Below, one piece after another: positions 54,424-64,000 of a stretch of DNA of 64,000 nucleotides. Made by a program: the position numbers and the translations under genes. The notes under the pieces were generated by a model. That model was not told the origin of the DNA. It searched no databases and saw nothing but the letters and a program-made list of their open reading frames with translations. The first letter of the stretch is position 1; each line of letters begins with the position of its first letter. The stretch is from Streptomyces sp. P3 (lineage in GTDB: Bacteria > Actinomycetota > Actinomycetes > Streptomycetales > Streptomycetaceae): NCBI GenBank assembly GCA_016893485.2, contig JAFEKX020000001.1:9441501-9505500 (forward strand). The letters are read 5' to 3'.

Positions 54424-56424
54424 GACGAGCTCCTGGCTGAGGGGCCGGGCTTGCTGAACGTTCCGGGTCGGCCGTGCCCGCCCCCGCGTCGGCCAGGCGG
54501 GCCAGCAGCCGGCTGCCGCGCCCGGTGCGGGCCGTGAGCAGGCCGTCGGGGCGCTGTTCGACGTCGTCGCGGGGAGTGCGTAGAACCGTTCCCTGACGAG
54601 GTCGGCGAGGGTGACGCGGTCTGCCGTGCGGTCGTCGGCGGAGGTGGGCGCGACGCGCACCCACGTGTGCGGGCGCAGGGCCGCGACGCCGGGTCCGCGA
54701 GGACCGTCCGGGGCCGGGTGCGACGACGGCGAGGTGTGCGTACGGCCCGGTCTGACGGTGTGGAAGATCCGCACGAGCCGGTCCAGCGCCTCGGTGCGTG
54801 TCGGGCCGCCACGCACGGACAGGGGTGGCCGACCCGGCCGGCCAGGTAGCTCAGCTCGGGGTTGCCCGCGAGGCGGTCCGTGGTGTCGAGGGCGAGCCCG
54901 TACTCCTCCGGGCTGCCCACGAGTCTGCTGCCGGGCTCCGCGACCATCAGCTCCAGCGCGTCGATGCCGATGCGCCGCTCGTTGTCGACGAGGAAACGAA
55001 GGGACGCCTCGAACTCGTCCGGCGTCTCGTCCAGGACCTGGCCCATCACGGTGAACCGGACGGTGATGCCCGCGGCGTCGAGATTGTCGAGGATCCGCTG
55101 GTAGTCGGCCGCGCGCACACCCCGGTCCATCCGGTCCAGCAGGCGCTGGGAGACGCCCTCGTAGCCGACCGAGATCATCGCGCAGCCGGCCGCGGCGAGT
55201 TCGAGGCAGAACTCCGGGTCGGTCAGGATCGCCTCCAGTCGGCCGCGTACGCCGAACCGGACCCGGATGCCGCGTGCGCGGGCCACGAGCATCGCCTTCA
55301 GGATCAGCCGCAGGTTGGTGTTCTCGTCCGCGACCGACACGTACCGGGTGCCCGTGGCGCGGACCACCGTTTCCACCGCGTCGGCGATCTGGGTCGCGGT
55401 GCCCTGCTGGTAACCGCCTTGCGGGAGAGCCCTGTTGCCGTACGAGCAGAACGCGCACCGCCCCAGTAGCAGCCGACGCACGAGACGATCGCCAGCTCCA
55501 GGGCGTCGTTGAGGTAGGAGCGGAACGGCAGCCCGGTGAAGTCGGGTGGTCCGAGGTCACGGAAGCGCAGGGTCACCGGGGCCCCGTGCGCGAGTCGGCC
55601 CCGGAGCGTGACAGCCAGGTCATGCCGGGCACGGCGGTGAGCGGCACCGTCCCGTCGAGCGCGTCCAGCCAGCGTTCGAGAGGTTCTTCCCCGGCGGTCG
55701 GGCACAGGGCGTCGACCGTTTCCAGGACGCCGGGCAGCCGGGCGAGGCTGTCGTGGCGGAGCATCACCTGCTGACCGCCCAGACAGATCCGGGTGTCGGG
55801 TGCCAGCCGCCGGACCCAGGCGGCGATCAGCAGCGCGGGCGCGAGCTGGCTGAAGAACGCCACGGACAGGCCGACCACCCGGGGGCGATGCCGGCCGAGC
55901 AGCCCGCTCACCAGGCGGTGCAGCGATGCGACCGGTACGTCGGACATGGCGGGCGGCCGGGCCGCGGCGCGGCGTACGGCATCGTCGAGCCGGCCGAGGT
56001 TCTCCCACGTCCGTACCAAGAAGGTGTCACGGACCAGGAGTTCGAGAGCCAGGCCGGCGAGCCGGACCGCACGGTCGGCGCCCAGGTCGCCGGCCGGCTC
56101 CTTGTGCAGGACGTGGGCACGCAGGTCGCCGATGTGCGCGGTGAACACGTCGGCCACCGCTCGGCGGTACCAGTCGCTCACGGCCGTACTGTCGTCGCCC
56201 GTGTCCTGGGCACGGACCGCGTCGTCCAGCAGTGCGGGACGGCGCAGCAGCTCGTGGAGCACGGCGATGTTCAAGTCGGCCTGGTGCACCCGCCGACCCC
56301 GGCGGCGCAGGTGGCCGGTCAGGTAGGGCAGGCTCAGATACGGGAAGAACCGGGCCTCGGTCTGCGGCGGGAAGATCAACAGGGCGTCGGTGCGGGTACG
56401 GTCCGCCGCATTGCTGGACGGCAC
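54420..56424 (-). CDS. B12-binding-domain radical SAM protein, frame-disrupted
   Basis: About 668 residues and first enzyme gene after the precursor. GTG 56424 follows GAGGAGG by 6 nt. The N-terminus (ALLIFPPQTEARFFPYLSLP) begins a long B12-binding-like region (PRVVGLSVAFFSQLAPALL, DTRICLGGQQVM). The cluster motif reads VSCVGCYWG then RCAFCSYGN, so Cx4Cx2C after joining the frames near 55470. Then TRYVSVADENTNLRLILKAM, FGVRGRLEAIL, GCAMISVGYEGVSQRLLDRM and ITVRFTVMGQVLDETPDEFE form the barrel. The 3' part changes frame again near 54830 and 54560. The end FSKPGPSARSSS stops at 54420, giving an ATGA overlap with the DUF692 gene. It could be a second methyltransferase or another radical tailoring enzyme. 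Confidence 0.8.
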
Positions 56425-56485
56425 GCCCCACCTCCTCGTCCCACCGGGCTCGTCCGTCGGAGAGTTGCCTTGGCTCCCGCGCGTC

Positions 56486-56638
56486 CTACTCGGGGATGTC
56501 CTCGGTGCTCTCCGCCGCGATGTAGGTGTACGTGTGGTACGCCGCGCCGAGCTTCAGCTCGCTGGAGTCGATCACCTGGAGTTCCTCGAGCTCGCCGAAT
56601 TCCTCATCGACGACTTTCTCAGGAGATGCAGCAGTCAT
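56486..56638 (-). CDS. RiPP precursor peptide, 50 residues
   Basis: ATG 56638 with a strong AAGGGGAG ribosome binding site, stop 56486-56488. Leader: acidic and amphipathic, residues 7-29, with EEFGELEELQVIDSSEL. The C-terminal part after LKLGAA (about residues 34-50) reads YHTYTYIAAESTEDIPE. It has three Tyr, three Thr, one Ser, two Glu pairs and an Asp, and no Cys, Trp, Arg or Asn. The gene is first in an operon with two radical SAM genes, DUF692 and a likely partner protein, 62 nt before the radical SAM start, and divergent from a LanB dehydratase. Leader-core boundary is uncertain; after GAA at residue 33 is a reasonable guess. Its local GC content is lower than in the flanking genes. Confidence 0.85.
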   Translation of the reverse strand: MTAASPEKVVDEEFGELEELQVIDSSELKLGAAYHTYTYIAAESTEDIPE

Positions 56639-56863
56639 GGATTTTCTCCCCTTCGCGAAGGTGATGGGAACGTGCTGCTTGCCGTGTGGGCGCTCACGTT
56701 AGCCACACCGCGCGCGTACCAACAGCCCATACGTCGTCGTTTGGGCAGGATGACATTCAGCCAGGTCAGTGGCTCATGAACACGCACCGGCACCGGGGTT
56801 GCGCAGCAGCCGTCCACATGACCATGGCTCATAATCGCCCTCGCCACCGGGCGGTTCGGAAGG
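56639..56863. promoter_or_regulatory. Divergent promoter region of the RiPP cluster
   Basis: 225 bases between the precursor start and the LanB start, AT-richer than the flanks. On the minus strand TTGGTA (56722-56717) and TAACGT (56701-56696) resemble -35 and -10 boxes, but the spacer is only 15 nt. No ECF41-type motif is present, so the RiPP cluster is regulated separately from region 1. Confidence 0.4.
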
Positions 56864-59800
56864 ATGGCGGGCAACACCGCTGTCCTGCTGGAGGGCCGTT
56901 TGTACCGCCATGTCGACGCGGCCGTGGTCCGGGCGGCGGTCCGGCATCCCGACCACCGGATGGTCTGGCCGGACCTGACCGGCCCGTCCGCGCACCAGGA
57001 GTCGTGGCGGGCGTGGCTCCAACAGGTGTGGCAGACGGCCGACTTCGCCGCCGCGGTCGAGTTCGCCAGCCCGGACCTGGCGAGACGGGTGCGGCGGATA
57101 TGCGCCGGTGAGCCGGTGCCGGAACCAGCCGTGCGGAGGGCCGTGCTCTCGGTGGTGCGGTATCTGCTGCGTGCCCGCTCACGTGCCACTCCGTTCGGCC
57201 TGTTCGCCGGTGTCCAGGCCGCCCGCACAGGGGCAACTCCCGTGCTGCGTATGGGTACCGGCCACCGGACGGTCACCAGACCGGACGCGGTGTGGACCGC
57301 GGCTATGGTCGACCAGCTGGAGGAACACCGAGCACTCCGGCCTCATATGACGCTGCTCGCCTCCGGCCTCGCGTTCGAACGCGACGGACGCCTGATGATC
57401 GAGTACCGCTCCGGCAGCACGGATGACGGTGTCCCCGCGCGCGTGGGGATACGCGCGACCCGGCCGGTCCGCATGGCGATGGACGGCGCGCGGACACCGG
57501 TGCTGTGGGCAGTTCTCGCCGAAAGGCTTTCCGCCGGCTTCCCGGCCGCCTCGCCCAGCGGAATCGAGAACCTGCTCGCGAACCTCGTACGCCAACGGTT
57601 CCTGATCACCAGTCTGCGCCCCGCGATCACGGCCTCCGACCCGATCGCCACCCTGCTCGGTCAGCTGCAGCAGCTGCCCGCGGCCGACGTCACAGGACTG
57701 CGCGAAGTCGCGGCGGCCCTGGCACGGCACGACGACGCGACCGTCACCTCTGAGGGCGCCCGCGCCGCACGCGCACAGGTGACGGCCGCGATGACACGGC
57801 TGTGTCCCGCGGCGAAACCCGCGCTCGCCGTCGACCTGCGGTTGGACTGGGACCTGGTGATCCCGGACGCGGTGGCCGAGGAAGTGGCGTCGGCCGCTAC
57901 GGTGCTCACGCGTCTGGCGCCACGGGCCGCGCTGAGTCCCGCGTGGATCGCCTGGCACGGCCGCTTCCTCGAACGCTACGGCCCGGGAGCGGCGGTACCC
58001 GTCCTGGACGCCGTCGAGCATCTCGGCTACCCCGCCGGCTACCTCGGAGCCGCGGCCGAGCCGACGGGCCCGATCCTGACCACCCGTGACAGCCGGCTGC
58101 TGAAGCTCGCGTACACCGCCGCGACGACCCACCGCCACGAGGTCCGACTCGACGACGCCGCGATCGACGAACTGGAGGTGGCGAATCCCGACGGGCCCGT
58201 ACAGCCCAGCACCGAGGTGACCGTGCGGATCCACGCCGAGAGCCAAAAGGCCCTGGAGAAAGGAGAGTTCACGCTGCATATTGTGGGGGTGGCCCGCGCC
58301 GCCGGAACGTCCACAGGGCGCTTCCTCCACCTCCTCGACGCCGACGACCGCCGGCGGATGACCGACGTCTACGCGGGCCTGCCCGGCGTACAACAGGACG
58401 CGCTGATCGCCGAGCTCGGTACCACTCCGCTGTACGTCCGCTCGGCGAACGTCGCGCACACCCCGCGGACCGCGGAGTGGGTGATCCCTCTGGGCGACCA
58501 CCACGGCCCGGACGCGGGCCGGTTGCCCGTGACGGACCTGGCGGTGACCGCCGATGCCGAGCGACTGCACCTGGTCTCGGTCTCCCGTCGCCGCCCGGTG
58601 CACACGATGCTGCTGAACGCGGTGGATCTGACCGAGCACACCCATCCGCTCGCGCGGTTCCTGATCGAGGCACCGGTGGCACTGACCGTCCCGTGCACCG
58701 GGTTCTCATGGGGAGCGGCCGTGTCCGGCCTGCCGTTCCTGCCCGCACTTCGCTACGGGCGCACCGTACTGTCCCCGGCCCGCTGGACACTCGGCCACGA
58801 CGACCTCCCCGACGCGCGGACGCCGTCGCCGCGGTGGGACGAGGCCCTGGCCGCATGGCGTCGCGATGTTCACCTGCCCCAGCAGGTGTACCTGGGCGAC
58901 GGAGACCGGCGCATGCACCTGGACCTGGCACAACCCTCGCACCGGGTCCTGCTCCGTACCCACTTGGAGCGCGACGGCAAGGCGCTGCTCCGTGCCGCAC
59001 CGAGCCCCGGGGACCTGGGCTGGACCGGCGGGCGCGCCCACGAGATCGTCATCCCCTGGTCGCGGTGGACCGGACCCGCCCGCCGGTCCGTGGCACGGGG
59101 GCACGTCGTCGGCCGGGAGCACGGTCGTCTCCCCGGCTGCGACAACCTGCTGTCCGTCCGGTTGCACGGACACCGCGACCGGCAGGACGCGGTCCTGACC
59201 CGTCATCTCCCGTCCCTGTTGCGGGAGTTGGGAGAGCCCAGCTGGTGGTTCGTCCGCCACCGCGACCCCGAGGACCACCTCCGTCTCCGGCTGACCTGCC
59301 CGCCCGGTTCGCTCGGCACCGCTGTCGGGCAGGTCGGCGAGTGGACCCGGCGCCTTCGGCACGCGGGCCTGATCACCCACGCGAGCCTGGAGACCTACCA
59401 TCCGCAGACCGCGCGCCACGGCGGCCCGGCGGCGACGGAAGCGGCCGAGGGGTACTTCGCCGCGGACTCGGTCGCCGTCCTCGCCCAGCTGACCGCGCAG
59501 GCCGGTCAAGGCGCTCCCGACGCCCGCGCGGTGACCGCCGCGAGCATGGTGGACATCGCCGTCGGCCTGCTGGGGACGACGCGAAGGCGATGCGCTGGCT
59601 GATCGGGCACACCCGGACGGAAAGGAGCGCTCCCTCCAGAGCGGTCTACGACGAGACCATCGCCCTGACGACAGCCTCCCTCACGCCCCGGGCCCCCGGT
59701 TCCCCTGCGCTGGATGCGAGCGTGGCAGCGAGCTGGACCGTACGGCGTGCCGCGCTGGACGCCTACCGCGCGGCGCTGCACGGCGCGGAGGCGCCGCTCC

Positions 59801-59931
59801 CGCAGGACCTGTTGCCTGACCTGCTGCATCTCCACCACGTCCGCATGTGCGGGCCGGGGCTTCCCGAGGAGCGCGCACACCTGCACCTGGCCAGGGCGGC
59901 GGCACTGAGCTGGACGGCACGGACGAACTGA
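56864..59931 (+). CDS. Full-length LanB-type lantibiotic dehydratase, frame-disrupted near the 3' end
   Basis: About 1022 residues. The N-terminal tRNA-glutamyl-dependent dehydratase domain has the family motif RSRATPFGLFAGV (residues about 105-117), and the C-terminal SpaB_C-type elimination domain has WWFVRHRDPEDHLRLRL, followed by VYDETIALTTASL and LLHLHHVRMCG near the end. The frame is continuous to about 59575 and then slips, so the real stop is 59931. ATG 56864 has only GGAAGG immediately before it, so the true start may differ by some codons. LanB enzymes dehydrate Ser/Thr by glutamylation. No LanC is present. Fused N and C domains make this the full-length class I type, not the split type of thiopeptides. 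Confidence 0.9.
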
Positions 59932-60074
59932 CGGGTCCCGCACGGCCGGGCAGCGATTTCCACCGGCGTCCCGGTGCGCGACGGTGAAGCCGGAACCGTA
60001 CGTGAACCGGGACGCCCCGGCCCGCGTCGAAGGAGCATGCTGGTGTACGGACGCGGAGGCCGGGAGGTGCCGGG

Positions 60075-60572
60075 ATGCGGTGGTGTGCCGGGGTGTGGAC
60101 GGCCGTCGGAGTCGCTGTCCTGGTGGCGTGCGGCACGTCGGCGGGGCGGTCGCCGTCGCCTTCCCCGTCGGTGAACCCGACCGGAAGAAGCCCGTCCGTA
60201 GCGCCCTCCGGGACGCCCTCCGCCTCGCCGGTGACCTGTGCGTCGGGACGGGTGGAGGTCACCGTGAGCCCTGGTCACGAGGTCGTTCGGCGGCTGTGTG
60301 TGCGGCCGGGGACCGTGGTGTCCCTCGTCCTTGAACCTCGTGTCGACGACAAGAGGTGGCGTGCCGTGCGGAGTTCGGCACCGGCCTTCGCCGTGGTGTC
60401 CGGGTGGAAGGCGAACACCGACGGTACGGCTCGTGCCTCGGTGCGCTGCGCGGGCACCCGGGGCGGTACCGCCAGGATCACGGCGACCGCGAAGGCGCCG
60501 GACGTGGCAGGAGCGGCGCGTGTCGTCTTCACACTCGACCTGAGCGTGGTGCCGTACACGACGCAGGGGTGA
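60075..60572 (+). CDS. Hypothetical secreted lipoprotein
   Basis: Intact 165 residues with a lipoprotein signal: basic start, hydrophobic AGVWTAVGVAVL and lipobox LVAC with Cys at about residue 19. A Ser/Pro/Thr-rich linker (residues about 25-52) precedes a beta-rich domain with two further Cys (VTCASGRVEV, RRLCVRPG) and a final RASVRCAGTRGGTARI then TLDLSVV. ATG 60075 follows GGGAGGTG. Attached to the outer face of the membrane. Family not recognised. No link to the RiPP cluster is visible beyond proximity. Confidence 0.75.
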   Translation: MRWCAGVWTAVGVAVLVACGTSAGRSPSPSPSVNPTGRSPSVAPSGTPSASPVTCASGRVEVTVSPGHEVVRRLCVRPGTVVSLVLEPRVDDKRWRAVRSSAPAFAVVSGWKANTDGTARASVRCAGTRGGTARITATAKAPDVAGAARVVFTLDLSVVPYTTQG

Positions 60573-60612
60573 CCCCGGGCAACCCGGGACCACCCTCCAA
60601 CTACCCCCTGCC

Positions 60613-63266
60613 TCAAAGGAGGTTGCGCACGTCGATCGTGTAGATGCCGCGGCCGTGGGTGGCCGCGTACAGCGTCCGGCCGTCGGGGCTCAGCTTCAAC
60701 TGGAGTACGGCGACGGCCGGGAGTTTCCCGACGCGCTCCCAGGCCGTGCGGCCGGGCGCGCGGTAGACGACGCCGAGGTCGGTGGCGACGGCGAGGCCGC
60801 CGTTCGGTGTGACGACCGCGGAGTTGGTCGGCACGTCGGGGAGGTTCTTCGAGATGTCCTTCCAGGTGGTGCCGCCGTCGGTGGACTCGAAGACGTGGCC
60901 GACGCCTGCGCCGGGGCCTTCGGTCCAGTGCCGGGAGAAGCCGTTGACCGCGAGGTAGACGTGGTCGGCGTTCTTCGGGTCCACGGCGAAGCCGGCGAGG
61001 TAGCGGTTGGGTACGGTGCCGTCCGCTCCCGTGGCCGGGAGGGCGATGTCGTGCCAGCCGGTGCCGTCCGCGTTGCCGACGGAGATGCCGCGGGCGAAGC
61101 CCTGGTTGTTGCAGGGGCCGCACCAGGCCGCGTACACCTTGCCGCCCGAGGCCGCGACGGCGGTCGCGGTACGGCCCTCGCCGAGGTCGTGGACGCTCGT
61201 CCACTCGTCGCCGCTGCGGATGGCGTAGCCGTGGGTCTGCACCCAGACGTGACGGCCGCCCGCGACCCAGGTCGAGCTGTTCTTCATGTCGGCCGTGATC
61301 GGGGCGATGAAGCGGGCCTCACCGGTGGCGTTGTCGGCGGGAGCTACGTTGTACGACGTGACCTTGCTGGGGTCGGTGACCCAACTCCCGTCGTTCACCG
61401 CGCAGTTCTGGGTCACCTGGATGGCGAGGTAGACGTACTCCTCGGCGATGTCGCAGCCGTTGGCCGGGTCGGTGAGCGTGTCGCCGCCGTCGCCGCCGAA
61501 GTTGGAGCCCATGACCTTGTCGTTGCTGCGGAGGATGGACTGGCCGTTGTCCTGGAGGCCGCCGGTGACGGAGACGCCGCCGTGGGTGAGGTCCTTGCCG
61601 ACGCCCACCGAGTAGTACTGGAGGGTGTCGATGGTGCCGTCGTTGAGCGAGGTCCAGTCGGTGGCGTGGCCGGAGGCGTCCTGGGAGCCGTTGAGGGGGC
61701 GCTTGTAGGCGCCGCCGTCGTTGCCGACGTAGACGAAGCTCTTGCCGTGGTAGCGGCCGATCGCGACGCCGTGCTGGTCGGAGTGGGTGGTCTGGCTGCA
61801 GTCGCCGGTCTGCTTGGTGGGGTCGATGCTCCAGCAGGGGAAGCCGAAGTTCCAGTACGGGCCGACGGTCGACCAGGTGGAGCCGCCGTCCTTCGTCTCG
61901 TAGACCTCCTCCAGGCCCGCGTACACGTGCTCCGCGTTGGCCGGGTCGACGGTCAGGAACTGGTTGTACCAGGCCTGTACGCCCGGCATGTAGCCGCTGG
62001 AGGTGAGCGCCGAACCGTCCGCGGCCAGGCCCTTGTAGTCGGCGATCTTCGTCCAGGGGCCGGTCGGTGAACCGGACTTGAGACGTAGATGCCCTCCAGA
62101 GCGCTGTCCGGGTTGGTGTTGAGCTGCTCGGGGACTGGTCGATGGCGTAGTAGCGCGAGCCGTCGGCCGAGCGGGCGAAGGTGACGTTGCCGACGTCGTC
62201 CGGGTCGGCGGGCAGATCGCCCAGGCCGCTCGTGATCCGGGTCCAGACGCCGTTCACCTTGGTGTAGAAGCCGTTGTAGTCGTCACCGCTGCGCCAGCCG
62301 ACCGCGAGGACCACCTTGGAGGGGTCCTTCGGGTCGATCGCGATGTCGTTGGCGATGTTCTTGTACGCGGCTGAGTCGTCGTTCGCGAGTGAACCGCCCG
62401 GCAGATAGGCCGGGTTGGGTGCGAACTCCAGCTTCCAGGCGCCGCTGAGCCTCTTGGTGGAGTGGCTCCACACGCCCTCGCTGGTCGCCGCCCACACCTT
62501 GCCGCCGCCGAAGCGCAGTTCGTGGACGGTGGTGGATTCCAGTTCGTCGCCGCCGACCCGGCTGCGGGAGGAGAACGTGCCGTGCCGGGGTCGGACAGGA
62601 CGTAGACGCCGCTGCCGAGATAGGCGTCCGCGTTGGTCGTCGCCTCGCCGGTGCCCAGCCACAGCCGTCCGGCGCCGTCCAGCGCGAGCGCGCCGGTGGA
62701 CTGCGAGGGAAGCTTGTCGCTGATGGGCTGCCAACGGCCGCCCCCGGTCCGGGAACGCCACACTCCGCCGCCCGCGCTGCCCGCGTAGACGTAGCCGTCG
62801 TCGTCGGCGGCCATCGCGGCCATCCGGCCGGTCACATTGCCCGAGCCGCCGCTGGAGTTGGAGTCGTAGTCGCGGTAGCGCGGGTCGTCGGAGTTGTACG
62901 GCAGGTTCGTGATGTTGCGCCAACTGCCGCCGGTGGTGGGCAGGTTGGTCAGGCTCGTCCAGGCGGCGCCGTACGCGCCCGGTGCGACGATGCCGGGCGA
63001 GGTGCGGGCCTCGGCGTACTGGTCCGCACCCTCGGCTATCTCGTCGGCCTCGTTGCCGTCGTCACCGCCGTCGTCGTCGGCCTTGGCTTTCGGGCTGATC
63101 GCGCCCACCGACTGCTCTCGTTCGGCGGCCAGTTGAGCAAGTGCGCGGACCCCGAAGGGGTGCCGCCCGAGCCGGGCGCGGCGCCGGCGGGTATCGCCAC
63201 GAGTGCGGCGGATGCGGTGATCGCGCAGATCGTGAACCAACGTCTCTTGCGGGTCGGTACTGACAC
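60613..63266 (-). CDS. Secreted Asp-box (BNR/VPS10-like) repeat protein, frame-disrupted
   Basis: About 884 residues. GTG 63266 follows GGGGAGGA. Signal peptide: RKRRW, then FTICAITASAALVAIPAG and a cleavage site near AGA. Repeated Asp boxes (TGGGRW, TKDGGSTWSTV, STDGGTTWKDI) and YVGNDGGAYKR, GWHDIALP blades form a beta-propeller like those of sialidases, xyloglucanases and VPS10 proteins. Frames change near 63150, 62590 and 62080. No catalytic sialidase arginines are obvious, so a binding or non-sialidase hydrolase role is possible. Conserved end LYAATHGRGIYTIDVRNLL. Extracellular. Confidence 0.8.
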
Positions 63267-63418
63267 CAGGTCCTCCCCGAGCGGGCACGGATACAGCCGT
63301 CGGGGACGACCCGACCACTGGAGACAGGAGATGTCCGGCATTTGGACAGTCCTTGACCAGAACCTGTCACCAGACATGGCTGGAAGCCGACCGGCTCGTC
63401 CCGCCCCGGGGCCCTGGA
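63267..63418. other. Short intergenic region
   Basis: About 150 bases upstream of the Asp-box gene. GGTGACA/TGTCACC at 63365-63371 is not followed by a correctly spaced partner. No gene. Confidence 0.35.
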
Positions 63419-64000
63419 TCAGGGCGCCGCGGTCCGTGCGCGGGCGACGACCGGCAGCACACCGGCGAGGACCAGTGCGACGCCGCCGGAGAGCAGCAGC
63501 GGAACGTGGCCGTCGGCGCCCCAGGCGAGCCCGGCCCACACCCCGGCGAGCAGCACTGCGGCACCGGTGGCGCCCTGGAAAAGGCCCTGTGCGGTGCCTT
63601 GTTGGTGGTCGGGGACGAGCGTGGAGATCCAGGCCTTGCCGACGCCGTCGGTACAGGCCGCGAAACCGCCGTAGAGCGGCAGCACCACGAACACCGACCA
63701 GGGGCTGTGGATCAGGCCAAGGCCCAGGTAGCCGATCGCGAAGAAGAGCAGGCCGACGGCGAAGACCAGCGAACGCGGCAGCCGGTCGGAGAGCGCCCCG
63801 GCGGGGTAGGACAGGGCGGCGTAGACGAGGTTGTAGACCGCGTAGACGCCCACCACCCCGGCCGTGGAGAGGCCCAGGTCGTGGGCGCGCAACAACAGCA
63901 GCGCGTCGGGGAAGTTGACCAGGTTGAAGGCAAGCAGGATCGCCAGTACACGCCAGTACGGGCGCGGCAGGGATCGCCATGGCGTCCGGACGGCCTTCCC
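63419..64000 (-). CDS. MFS transporter, 3' part only
   Basis: The window edge cuts the 5' part. About 193 residues remain with six or so hydrophobic helices (AILLAFNLVNFPDALLLL, GVYAVYNLVYAALSYPAGAL, LVFAVGLLFFAIGYLGLGLI) and the cytosolic loop LSDRLPRS. Frame is intact to TGA 63419-63421. This looks like the C-terminal half of a 12-helix MFS protein; the substrate is unknown. Confidence 0.8.
   Translation of the reverse strand, partial: GKAVRTPWRSLPRPYWRVLAILLAFNLVNFPDALLLLRAHDLGLSTAGVVGVYAVYNLVYAALSYPAGALSDRLPRSLVFAVGLLFFAIGYLGLGLIHSPWSVFVVLPLYGGFAACTDGVGKAWISTLVPDHQQGTAQGLFQGATGAAVLLAGVWAGLAWGADGHVPLLLSGGVALVLAGVLPVVARARTAAP

Noticed and set aside
51998..54664. 888-codon minus-strand frame across three RiPP genes
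   Set aside because: Only one stretch (the MNIO partner part) is protein-like; the rest is the third-frame shadow of the DUF692 and radical SAM genes.
57179..58645. 488-codon minus-strand frame inside LanB
   Set aside because: No known motif and fully antisense to the dehydratase.
60655..62070. 471-codon plus-strand frame inside the Asp-box gene
   Set aside because: Val/Asp/Gly-rich shadow without motifs.
1..64000. CRISPR arrays, insertion sequences, tRNA or rRNA genes, attachment sites
   Set aside because: No regular repeats with spacers, transposase motifs or tRNA-like sequences were noticed on either strand.

Overview
The window is very GC-rich and has actinobacterial hallmarks: a WhiB protein, a second cytochrome bc1 b subunit, a homodimeric-type pyruvate dehydrogenase E1, large LuxR (LAL) ATPases and SpoIIE phosphatases. 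A Streptomyces or close relative is the best reading. No rRNA, tRNA, insertion sequence, CRISPR array or origin was found. More than half of the longer genes have their conserved sequence spread over two or three frames, usually changing frame at a G/C run. I read this mainly as sequence indels, so I give whole-gene spans and mark frame changes.

Region 1 (about 0.2-48.3 kb) is a redox/stress accessory region. It holds small oxidoreductases, NmrA-like NAD(P)-binding proteins, flavoproteins, cupins, alpha/beta hydrolases, an OsmC protein, an AhpD-like carboxymuconolactone decarboxylase, a type-II NADH dehydrogenase, a lone QcrB, AceE, a lone IlvC, MFS transporters, small coiled-coil proteins, a SpoIIE phosphatase and two LAL regulators. 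Three ECF sigma factors of the ECF41 type (WLPEP linker motif; SnoaL-like C-terminus in two of them) and one sigma-like relic lie among them. I find 24 copies of a promoter-like motif, TGTCACA, then 16 nt, then GGTC or TGTC. They lie in non-coding DNA and point at genes on both strands. This fits the -35 TGTCACA / -10 CGTC type known for ECF41, and the genes fit the carboxymuconolactone decarboxylase/oxidoreductase/epimerase set known near ECF41 genes. Region 1 therefore looks like one dispersed ECF41 regulon packed into a chromosomal neighbourhood. It also contains duplicated modules and gene relics.

Region 2 (49.3-59.9 kb) is a RiPP biosynthetic cluster. A 50-residue precursor gene (56486-56638, minus) heads an operon of tightly overlapping genes: a B12-type radical SAM protein, a DUF692 (MNIO) oxidase, a probable MNIO partner protein, a second RiPP radical SAM C-methyltransferase and a DUF5825-like protein. 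A full-length LanB-type dehydratase is divergent from the precursor and a Stf0-type sulfotransferase is convergent at the far end. The precursor has no Cys and no LanC is present, so lanthionine rings are not expected. Dehydration, C-methylation, iron-dependent oxidation and perhaps sulfation of one short peptide form an unusual combination and the best candidate for an undescribed system here.

Region 3 (60-64 kb) holds a small lipoprotein, a large secreted Asp-box (sialidase/VPS10-like) protein and the truncated end of an MFS transporter.
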